64,000 nucleotides of DNA, taken from Paracoccaceae bacterium. GTDB lineage: Bacteria; Pseudomonadota; Alphaproteobacteria; Rhodobacterales; Rhodobacteraceae. The number at the start of each line of letters is the position of its first letter. Within the stretch, counting starts at the first letter, position 1. This document shows positions 57,169 to 64,000 of this stretch, in pieces. Below the pieces are notes generated by a model. That model worked only from the letters and a program-made list of their open reading frames with translations. It was not told the DNA's origin and did no database searches. A program made the position numbers and the translations under genes. Location of the stretch: NCBI GenBank assembly GCA_002709405.1, contig PAQV01000063.1, forward strand, positions 31,429-95,428. Direction: 5' to 3'.

Positions 57169-58608
57169 ATGACCGAAACGACCGAACTGAAGGCACTCGA
57201 GGGCGCGGTGAAGCGGGACCTTGAACTGCTGGCCTATCCGGCGAAGGAATGGGTGACGCCCAGGGGCAACGACATTCTGGACTGCGCCATCGTCGGCGGC
57301 GGGCAACTCGGCCTTTCGGTGGCCTTCGCGCTGATGCGCGAGCGGGTGACGAACATCCGGGTCTTCGACGCCAGTCCCGAAGGTCGGGAAGGGCCCTGGA
57401 TCACCTTTGCGCGGATGCAGACCCTGCGCACGCCCAAGCTTTATTCCGGGCCCGAGGTCGGCTTTGCCAACCTGACGTTCCGTGCCTGGTTCGAGGCGGT
57501 GAAAGGGGCCGATGCTTGGGACGGGATCGACCGGATCGCTCGCCAGGACTGGATGGCCTACCTGGTCTGGTTCCGGCAGGTGCTGGACCTGCCTGTTACG
57601 AACGATGCACGGGTGGCCCGCGTGATACCCGAGGCCGACGAGACCTTCCGCCTGATCGTCGAGACGCCCGGCGAGACGCAAGAATTGCGCGCCCGCACGC
57701 TGGTCTATGCGACGGGGGCTTTCGGGGCCGGGCAGGACTTCGTGCCATCCGCCATCGCCGCCCTGCCTGACGGCTGTTGGCGCCATTCCAACCAAAGCTT
57801 CGATCACGCGCTGTTCCGCGGAAAGCGGGTCGGTGTCCTGGGGGCGGGCGCCTCGGCCTTCGATTGCGCGGCGACCGCGATGGAGACCGGCGCTGTCTCG
57901 GCCGAAATATGCTTCCGGCGGGCCAAGCTGCCAGTCCAGAACCCGCGCAGGTTCCTGGAAACGGCAGGCTTTCTCGGTCAGTTCCGCGATCTGCCCGACG
58001 CGAAGAAGTGGCGCTGTGTCAAGCACTTGCATGATATCGGCCAGCCGCCGCCCGCTGCAACCTTCCAACGAGCCCTGTCCCAGGGCGTGAAACTGCGCCC
58101 CTTCGCGCCCTGGACGGCCGCGCGCATCGACGAGGCGGGCGCCATCGAGATCGACACCGGCCGAGAGCGACTGACCTATGATTTCGTGGTGGTGGCCACG
58201 GGCATGGTGCTCGACCTCGGCCAGCGCCCCGAGCTTGCGGACATCGTCGGGGACATCGCGCTCTGGGGCGACCGGTACGTTCCGCCCGAGGGCGAAGACT
58301 GCGCCTATCTGTCCAGCCACCCCTATCAGGGCGACCGCGGCCAATTGCTTGAAAAGGTGCCAGGCCAAGCGCCGTGGCTTCGGCGCGTGTTCATGCTGAA
58401 CGGCGCCTCGGGACCGAGCCTCGGACCCACGATCCATTCCTGCGCCGCAATGCGATATGCCGCCCCCATGATCGCGCGGGGCGTCGTCGGCGAGCTGTTC
58501 AAGGACGAGGCGGATGCCATTCTGGACGACCTCGTTGGCCAAATCCACTACGAGGCAGGTCTCGACGAGCTGCTTGCCGAACAACCTGCTACCGCCGCAA
58601 GGGGATAA
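57169..58608 (+). CDS. FAD/NAD(P)-binding monooxygenase-like oxidoreductase
   Basis: This 479-residue two-dinucleotide-binding flavoprotein has an FAD site GGGQLG (43-48) and an NADPH-type site GAGASA (225-230), in the arrangement of flavin-containing and Baeyer-Villiger-type monooxygenases. VVVATGMVLD (about 336-345) is an ATG-type motif. The classical FMO/BVMO fingerprint (FxGxxxHxxxW) is not clear. It starts behind GGAAGA and is followed after 3 bases by the questin-oxidase-like gene. It may act on a purine, amide or ketone that the operon degrades. Confidence 0.82.
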   Translation: MTETTELKALEGAVKRDLELLAYPAKEWVTPRGNDILDCAIVGGGQLGLSVAFALMRERVTNIRVFDASPEGREGPWITFARMQTLRTPKLYSGPEVGFANLTFRAWFEAVKGADAWDGIDRIARQDWMAYLVWFRQVLDLPVTNDARVARVIPEADETFRLIVETPGETQELRARTLVYATGAFGAGQDFVPSAIAALPDGCWRHSNQSFDHALFRGKRVGVLGAGASAFDCAATAMETGAVSAEICFRRAKLPVQNPRRFLETAGFLGQFRDLPDAKKWRCVKHLHDIGQPPPAATFQRALSQGVKLRPFAPWTAARIDEAGAIEIDTGRERLTYDFVVVATGMVLDLGQRPELADIVGDIALWGDRYVPPEGEDCAYLSSHPYQGDRGQLLEKVPGQAPWLRRVFMLNGASGPSLGPTIHSCAAMRYAAPMIARGVVGELFKDEADAILDDLVGQIHYEAGLDELLAEQPATAARG

Positions 58609-58611
58609 GCC

Positions 58612-59649
58612 ATGCAGACAGTGACCGCCTCCGGCCTTCTGGCCAGCATGCCCGAATACGGTTCGGAATTTGCCAAGACCTACGCCAATCACGCACCGAT
58701 GGTACTGACCGCGCTCGACCGGATCGGCGGCACGCCCGAGCGGATGCAGGACTTCTTCGAACATTATCGCGACGCCAAGAAGCTTCTGCCGTTTCCCGAA
58801 TGTGCCGATACCGCGCTGACCACCGACACGTGGCCGGACGCCATCGGCCAGCGAGACTCGGAGCCGGCGCTGCGGGCCTTCTTTGCCGCCGAAGTCGATC
58901 GGCTGGGCATCGACGGGGCGGTCCGGGCGCATATCGACAGGCTGGCACCCGGGGTTGGCGCCAGCGCCTTTCACGCGCTGATGCGGCTGGCCTACGGCCT
59001 GGTGCGCCAGGACCAGACGGATGTCGCCGTGGCGCTTGGGTATTGGGCTGCGACCTACCTGCCGATGCCTGCGCCGCAGGGCGCGGTTCCACGCACGGAC
59101 GATCCGCTCGAGATGCTGGACATGGTGGCCAAGGTGGGCTCCCTGCGTGACATTCCGATCGGAGAGCTTCTCTGGTGGAACATGGACGGGCACGCAAGGC
59201 ACCCGGACTTCCAGCCGGTGGTCGACTGGTTGAAGATCGATCCGGACACGCTTGACAGGATGGCGGCCGCCTCGCTGGCGATCTTTGCCGCGACCCAGCA
59301 TTTCGCGGCACTGCATGCAGTGACCGGTGTCCACTGGCTGCGCATCGTCACGCCATATTGCGAGCGGCCCGATGTGATGTTGCGCCACTTCTGGCAATGC
59401 ATCTCCACTTTGCTGCCCGAAATGGGCTATCCCCGGCTACCCTCACCGGAGGATTTGGCACGCTGGCGCGAAGTCCCTTGTCCCGACTGGCCCGAGATCT
59501 GGGCGGTCGCGGCGCGCTCTTATGACGAGCACGACATCAGCATCGCCTATTCCTCCCACGAGGAGATGCGCGTCCTCGGCGATCCGCTCTACCGGGTTGC
59601 CGCTGCGCGTCGCCTTGGCTTGATCTCTGACTACACGAAGGCACCATGA
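58612..59649 (+). CDS. questin-oxidase-like protein (DUF4243 family)
   Basis: This 345-residue all-alpha protein resembles the fungal questin oxidase/AflY group: FHALMRLAYGLVRQDQTDVAVALGY-like segments (about 122-145) and ATQHFAALHAVTGVHWLRIV (about 226-245) carry the conserved His and Trp. Fungal members (GedK, AflY) perform cofactor-poor Baeyer-Villiger or ring-opening oxidations on anthraquinones; bacterial members are not characterised to my knowledge. Translation is coupled to the amidohydrolase gene by ATGA overlap. The assignment rests on pattern recognition and is moderate. Confidence 0.6.
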   Translation: MQTVTASGLLASMPEYGSEFAKTYANHAPMVLTALDRIGGTPERMQDFFEHYRDAKKLLPFPECADTALTTDTWPDAIGQRDSEPALRAFFAAEVDRLGIDGAVRAHIDRLAPGVGASAFHALMRLAYGLVRQDQTDVAVALGYWAATYLPMPAPQGAVPRTDDPLEMLDMVAKVGSLRDIPIGELLWWNMDGHARHPDFQPVVDWLKIDPDTLDRMAAASLAIFAATQHFAALHAVTGVHWLRIVTPYCERPDVMLRHFWQCISTLLPEMGYPRLPSPEDLARWREVPCPDWPEIWAVAARSYDEHDISIAYSSHEEMRVLGDPLYRVAAARRLGLISDYTKAP

Positions 59650-61193
59650 CTGATTGCATCATCGAAGCGGGAACCGTCCTGTGCGGCCGCAACCCGAGCG
59701 GAGGCGCCGATCTGCGCCATGACGTCGGCATCCGCGTCCAGGGCGGCATGATCGCGCAGATCGGGCCCATGGCCGCCGTCGGCTATGGCAACGACCACCT
59801 GCCGCGCTTCGGCGGGCCGGGCATGATCGCGATCCCGGGCCTCGTGAACAGCCACCACCACTTCGGGATCACGCCGTTGATGAACGGGGTGCCTTTCGCG
59901 CCGCTAGAGCTCTGGCTGCCGCAGTTCCGTGCCATGCGGCAGGTCGGGGCGCGGCTGGACACGCTTTACTCCGCCATCGAGATGCTGGAAAGCGGGACCA
60001 CCACGGTGCACCATATCCACTCTGGCCTGACGGGCGGACCTGACCAATGGCAGGCGACCTCGGACGCCGTGCTTGACGCCTATGGCGAGATCGGGATGCG
60101 CGCGGGCTATTCCTTCATGATGCGCGACCAGAACGTGATGGGATACGGTCCGGACCCCGACCTGCTGGCAGGGCTTGACGAACCGTTGCGCGGCTGGCTC
60201 GACCGACAACTGGCGTCCAGCCGGACGCCGACCGCGGATTACATGGCCTTCTTCCGTGAGACGCGTGCGCGCTGGCAGGATCGCGCCCCCGGCCGCGTCC
60301 GCCTGAACCTTGCGCCGGCGAACCTGCACTGGTGCAGCGATGAAAGCCTTCAGCTGATCTTCGAGACGGCTCGCGCGTCCGGGGCGCGGCTTCATATGCA
60401 TCTGGTCGAAACCGAGCGCCAGGCCCGGTTCGCACAGGAGCACTACGGCTGCTCCGCGGTGGAGCATCTGCATCGACTGGGCTGCCTGGGGCCAGATCTG
60501 ACAATTGGCCATGGCAACTGGACCAGCGCGCAGGATCTTGACCTTCTGGCCGGTTGCGGGTGCTCGGTCTGCCACAATGCCAGCTCTGGACTGCGCCTCG
60601 GCAGCGGCATCGCTCCGGTCAATGCCATGCGGGCGCGGGGCATTCCGCTCGCGCTCGGCATCGACCAGTCGAACCTGCTCGACGACCGCGACATGAGCGT
60701 CGAGATGAAGCTGGTCTGGGCTCTCCACCGGGAGACGGGCCTTTTCAATGACCGCATCGATGCGGCCGAAGTGCTTCAGGCGGCGACCGAACACGGCGCC
60801 CAGACCACCGGCTTCGGCGGCGAAGTCGGGCGGCTCGACACCGGCTACCGCGCGGATATCGTCCTGATCGACAAAGCTGCGCTGGAGCGTCCCTTCGTCG
60901 ACCCGCGGACGACGCTTGTCGACTCGATCCTGCACCGGATGACGAAGGCCGCGATCGACAAGGTATTTGTCGAGGGGGAGCTTGTGGTCGACGGCGGTCG
61001 CGTCACCCGCATCGATCGCGACACGGTGATGGCCGAGATCCGCGACATCCTTGCCGGCCCGCTGTCACCTGACGAGCAGACAGCCCGGGATATGGTCCGT
61101 TTGCTGATGCCGGTTCTCGAGGCCGGCCTTGCAGAGAGCGGGCTGGGCACCGGGTACCGGCCCTACCGCTACTCCCGGATCGGCGACGCATAG
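59646..61193 (+). CDS. amidohydrolase (cytosine/guanine deaminase-like)
   Basis: This 515-residue metal-dependent amidohydrolase of the ATZ/TRZ-cytosine deaminase branch has metal ligands at His70 and His72 (NSHHHFG), His252 (HMHLVET), His289 (GHGNW) and Asp340 (GIDQSN), with Glu256 as the likely general acid/base. The N-terminal beta-sandwich returns at the end (about 400-460). Such enzymes deaminate or dechlorinate heterocycles, for example 8-oxoguanine or s-triazines. It shares an operon with an oxygenase-like flavoprotein and a questin-oxidase-like protein, so ring oxidation followed by hydrolysis of a heterocycle is a plausible pathway. Confidence 0.85.
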   Translation: MTDCIIEAGTVLCGRNPSGGADLRHDVGIRVQGGMIAQIGPMAAVGYGNDHLPRFGGPGMIAIPGLVNSHHHFGITPLMNGVPFAPLELWLPQFRAMRQVGARLDTLYSAIEMLESGTTTVHHIHSGLTGGPDQWQATSDAVLDAYGEIGMRAGYSFMMRDQNVMGYGPDPDLLAGLDEPLRGWLDRQLASSRTPTADYMAFFRETRARWQDRAPGRVRLNLAPANLHWCSDESLQLIFETARASGARLHMHLVETERQARFAQEHYGCSAVEHLHRLGCLGPDLTIGHGNWTSAQDLDLLAGCGCSVCHNASSGLRLGSGIAPVNAMRARGIPLALGIDQSNLLDDRDMSVEMKLVWALHRETGLFNDRIDAAEVLQAATEHGAQTTGFGGEVGRLDTGYRADIVLIDKAALERPFVDPRTTLVDSILHRMTKAAIDKVFVEGELVVDGGRVTRIDRDTVMAEIRDILAGPLSPDEQTARDMVRLLMPVLEAGLAESGLGTGYRPYRYSRIGDA

Positions 61194-61368
61194 ACCCGGC
61201 ATGGTCATGCAGCGGGCCTTCGCCGGGGGGGTGTCCTGAATGGCGGCTTTGGGCCGGACGCGACATTTCACCTGGCCAAGGCCATCGGGCGCGGTCGCCG
61301 TCTTCCGCAAGCCCGCTTGAAGCCCAATGGAAACCCGGGAACAGCGCCACGCAGTTCAGAACCGCCGG

Positions 61369-61397
61369 ACGCCCGGAATGAACGATCGTCCGGGCGT
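61369..61397. terminator. hairpin between convergent operons
   Basis: A perfect 9-bp stem (ACGCCCGGA with TCCGGGCGT) and an 11-base loop is followed on the plus strand by TGTTC. It separates the amidohydrolase operon (stop at 61193) and the convergent caspase gene (stop at 61401). The remainder of the 207-base gap shows nothing recognisable. Confidence 0.55.
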
Positions 61398-61400
61398 TGT

Positions 61401-63176
61401 TCATTCGACCTCGATGACGTAGCCACAGCACCAGAGTCCCGCGCCCATATCGTCCCACGTCGTAATCGCCGGATTTTCCGTTTCGGCGCCGGGGGCCCGA
61501 AAGAACCTGCCATAGTCCTGTCGTCCGTCAAAATTGTCAGGTCTCCCTCTGGCCCAGTTCACGAAATCCAGGCGTTCTCCGTTGATCCATGTCCAACCAC
61601 CGGCAGGCTCTTGTTCCTTGTCGACCTGGAACAAGCCGAACATCGGCCCGAACCAGGAACCAGAGTAGTCCTGGTGCGTAAATTTGGGGTCCGTCGAGAA
61701 CAGGTCATGAATGAATTGGTTTTCCTCGGCGGATCCGATAGCGGCCAGGTATCCGCCGGCCTGCTGTGCTATGTTTTGCGCCCGACCCCACGTCGTTCGG
61801 CCCCCCTTCTTCGTGACGACGTACAGGTGCCCGCGATGGTAGTCGAATTTGAACTTCGACGGCCCCATGGTCTCGAACACGCGCTCAAGTCGAGGCTCCA
61901 TTGGTTCCGGCAGGTCGACTTCATCATAGCTGACCGCCAGTGTATTTTGCAGCGCCCTGATCCCCGGCACATTCGGGAGAAGCCTCAAGAACGCCAGATC
62001 CACCTTGTCTCCGGGGTTCAGACCATTGACCACTCGGGTCGTGGATATGGCGCGTCGTGTCTTTGGCCCAAAGACGCCATCTGTGGCGCCGATGTCGTGG
62101 CCCATCATGGTCAGAGCGTCCTGGACAAGCACGCGCTGTTCCAGAGCCAATTCCGCCGCTCCGGTTTCTTCGTCAAATCGGGTTTCAAGCCATGGATCGC
62201 GTGTTGAAGCCCAGAGGTCGCGGTCCGTTTCAAGAGACCGCTCCTTCAGTCTTTTCCTCGCAAGGGCGACGAGTTCATGGTCGGATTGGGCAGAGTATTT
62301 CTGCAGGAACCTTTCCCAGTAATACGCCGAGCCCAACTGCTCGGCATTGAAAAAATCGGCGGCCATCTTGCGCTCGAAACTGGCGTTCCCGTCTTCAGGC
62401 CCTGCGCCAGCCGCGGGCAGTGAAAGATAAATCGGCTCGCTCGGCAAAGAGCCGTATGTGAAAGGCTCCTGCAGGCCGTCCGTCAGTTGCATGACCCGGT
62501 CGCGCACATTCCGAAACAGCCTGGAGACCTCCAGACCCGACTCATCCAGGCTTTCGAGAAGTGCCTGAGCGTATGGGCTGTTGCGGCCCTTCCCGTCGAA
62601 TGCAAGCGCGCCTTCGCGAGCGGCGTAGCTTACGAGAACTCCGCCAACCGATACACCGCCGATTGGATCGACCCGGCCCAGGCCCACCCCGATCGAGCGC
62701 GTTCCGTCCGTTTCCCTCAATCTGTCTGCAAAGGGATTATTGCGGCAGGCATCAACAAGGACAAGCTTGACCCCATCGGAGCGCGCCAACCCCTGCATCA
62801 AAAGATCAAGCGGAATGGCTTCGAATTGAACATCAACATCCGAAGACAGCTGTGCGTCCACCGGAATCAAGTAATTCGAGCGGTCGACTTCAATGCCGTG
62901 CCCCGCGAAATAAACCAACGAAACATCGGCAGTCTCTGCTTTTGTTGAGAAACTCTGGAACAATTGCCGCATCTCTTCGGCATCGACGTCAAGACCGACA
63001 ACAACATCAAAACCCAGCTTCTCAAGCTTCGCGCCGATGTCGCTGGCATCGTTTGCGGGATTGGCCAGATCGGGGACGGCAGTGTAAACCGAATTCCCGA
63101 TCACCAGGGCGGCACGGTCAGTCGCGCAGGCGGGTCCTCCGAGCAAGAAAAGGATCAGAAAGGCCAGCGGTCGCAT
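61401..63176 (-). CDS. exported caspase-family (orthocaspase) protein with peptidoglycan-binding-like and C-type lectin domains
   Basis: This 591-residue protein has a signal peptide (about 1-19) and a caspase/C14 p20 domain. Residue numbers here count from the GTG at 63179. The catalytic dyad is His94 (YFAGHGIE) and Cys145 (LVDACRNN). A helical linker follows (about 265-335), then a peptidoglycan-binding-like repeat (about 346-400, DGVFGPKTRRAI) and a C-type lectin domain (about 450-592). The lectin part has WTWINGERL, GRPDN and WDDMGAG-like calcium-site positions and ends in VIEVE. The ATG at 63176 lies 5 bases after GGAGG, favoured over the GTG three bases before. Base composition looks less GC-rich than its neighbours, suggesting transfer. 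Confidence 0.88.
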   Translation of the reverse strand: MRPLAFLILFLLGGPACATDRAALVIGNSVYTAVPDLANPANDASDIGAKLEKLGFDVVVGLDVDAEEMRQLFQSFSTKAETADVSLVYFAGHGIEVDRSNYLIPVDAQLSSDVDVQFEAIPLDLLMQGLARSDGVKLVLVDACRNNPFADRLRETDGTRSIGVGLGRVDPIGGVSVGGVLVSYAAREGALAFDGKGRNSPYAQALLESLDESGLEVSRLFRNVRDRVMQLTDGLQEPFTYGSLPSEPIYLSLPAAGAGPEDGNASFERKMAADFFNAEQLGSAYYWERFLQKYSAQSDHELVALARKRLKERSLETDRDLWASTRDPWLETRFDEETGAAELALEQRVLVQDALTMMGHDIGATDGVFGPKTRRAISTTRVVNGLNPGDKVDLAFLRLLPNVPGIRALQNTLAVSYDEVDLPEPMEPRLERVFETMGPSKFKFDYHRGHLYVVTKKGGRTTWGRAQNIAQQAGGYLAAIGSAEENQFIHDLFSTDPKFTHQDYSGSWFGPMFGLFQVDKEQEPAGGWTWINGERLDFVNWARGRPDNFDGRQDYGRFFRAPGAETENPAITTWDDMGAGLWCCGYVIEVE

Positions 63177-63486
63177 CACGACCTCCGTAGCAGTAAATCC
63201 ATTGAAGAATGTACCCGCCCACCTCGTTTGTCCAAGTTTTCGGACAAAGCTCGATGGTCCGGCCCCTGGTAGACCGGGGCGCGGCGTTGGCGCAGATCTC
63301 CCGTGGACAAGCAGGCACTCTGCGGGGAATTCGCCGTAGGGCTGAAGGGAAGGCCCAAGTTGGTGAATGACCTCACAGACCGCGCCGCGTCCCCGTTCAT
63401 CACAGGCAATTTTTCATCACACTTGCGACCCAACTCAGGGAAGCACCGCAGGAGGAACCTGTCATGTTGCAGCCGGCTCCTTCAGA
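63177..63486. other. intergenic region upstream of the caspase gene
   Basis: This 310-base stretch should contain the caspase promoter. Short open frames on the plus strand (from 63303 and 63367) have no family similarity in this part. Further recombinase sequence may have decayed here, but none can be recognised before about 63490. Confidence 0.4.
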
Positions 63487-63789
<303 letters not shown>

Positions 63790-63891
63790 CCAACAGCGCC
63801 TAGGTATTCCGCCTGTCAGCCGAGCGCAAGGGCTGACTTTAAGAAACTGTTGCAGCCTCCGATATCGCCAGTCTGTCCGCACGGTAGCTCT

Positions 63892-64000
63892 TGACCTGCT
63901 CCCCCAAGAGTCCGCGTTTTTTAGTTCGCTCTGTTCAGGGTTTGGTTCTCTACTGACCGTTGGTCATACTCCCACGGGTTGAGCCCGTCGAGGCTCGTGT
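63892..64000 (-). mobile_element. IS3-family insertion sequence, one end (partial)
   Basis: The terminal repeat begins TGACCTGCTCCCCCA at 63892, with the TG end typical of IS3-family inverted repeats. It is followed inward by the end of a transposase gene on the minus strand. The rest of the element lies beyond the window. The insertion is 102 bases from the tRNA-fMet gene. Confidence 0.65.
63921..64000 (-). CDS. IS3-family transposase OrfB, C-terminal end (partial)
   Basis: The last 25 codons before the TAA at 63921-63923 encode TSLDGLNPWEYDQRSVENQ followed by TLNRAN. This closely resembles the conserved C-terminus of IS3-family OrfB transposases (HTSLDGLTP.EY..RS...Q.LNRAN). It is too short to say whether the transposase is intact. 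Confidence 0.75.
   Translation of the reverse strand, partial: TSLDGLNPWEYDQRSVENQTLNRAN

Noticed and set aside
57043..59397. A minus-strand open frame of about 784 codons
   Set aside because: It is antisense to the flavoprotein and questin-oxidase-like genes, which have clear family motifs; the opposite frame has none.
61194..61368. Possible degraded mobile or repeat sequence after the amidohydrolase gene
   Set aside because: Nothing could be matched to a family by eye and no inverted repeats bound it.

Overview
The window is a GC-rich alphaproteobacterial chromosome segment, most likely from a marine-type Rhodobacterales (Roseobacter/Paracoccus) bacterium. This rests on gene content (fused UreAB, N-type ATPase, many ABC importers, a fused double-permease ProW), codon bias and an alphaproteobacterial initiator tRNA. 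It looks like an accessory/metabolic region: about 58 genes are supported and no core replication or ribosomal genes are present.

Region 1 (1-19.4 kb) is an amide/urea nitrogen-scavenging island. It holds an Opp/Dpp-type ABC importer (permeases and one ATPase at the left edge, solute-binding protein at 17.6-19.1 kb) and a three-amidase operon headed by a 68-residue AtzG-like subunit. It also has a MarR repressor, an AmiC-like cytosolic amide sensor, a formamidase, a large asparaginase-like protein and a complete urease operon in the unusual order E-F-AB-C-G-D. The same 12-bp palindrome, TTGWAATTWCAA, lies upstream of the amidase operon, the MarR gene and the binding-protein/urease operon, which suggests one MarR-controlled regulon. 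UreC carries Ala at the flap position 319, where the classical enzyme has Cys.

Region 2 (19.4-31.2 kb) has a sulfotransferase, a VAO/PCMH-type flavoprotein oxidase, a complete nine-gene N-ATPase operon (atpDCQRBEFAG) and a halogenase-like flavoprotein with Met-rich inserts. The N-ATPase gamma gene appears to start at an AUA codon.

Region 3 (31.4-46.5 kb) has a Tat-exported cyclic-nucleotide phosphodiesterase and a sugar ABC importer operon with a GH63-like hydrolase. One permease of that importer carries an inserted DUF11-like domain and the other four extra N-terminal membrane helices. A divergent catabolic locus follows (cyclase, hydroxyacyl-CoA dehydrogenase-like protein, AtoE transporter, YciI, muconolactone-isomerase-like protein, SDR), then a methyltransferase and a small exported protein.

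Region 4 (46.5-56.3 kb) has pcaD with its LysR gene, a second LysR gene divergent from a YceI-SDR pair, a second sulfotransferase and a proX-proV-proW betaine/choline-type importer.

Region 5 (56.4-64 kb) is rearranged. A gene relic fuses a LysR head to remnants of a nucleoside-type ABC permease, and is followed by an intact operon of an FAD monooxygenase-like protein, a questin-oxidase-like protein and an amidohydrolase. Then come an exported caspase-lectin protein, the C-terminal remnant of a serine recombinase reading into an initiator tRNA gene, and the end of an IS3-family element cut by the window edge. All three ABC binding-protein genes are followed by GC-rich stem-loops before the next gene, a common arrangement for making more binding protein than permease.
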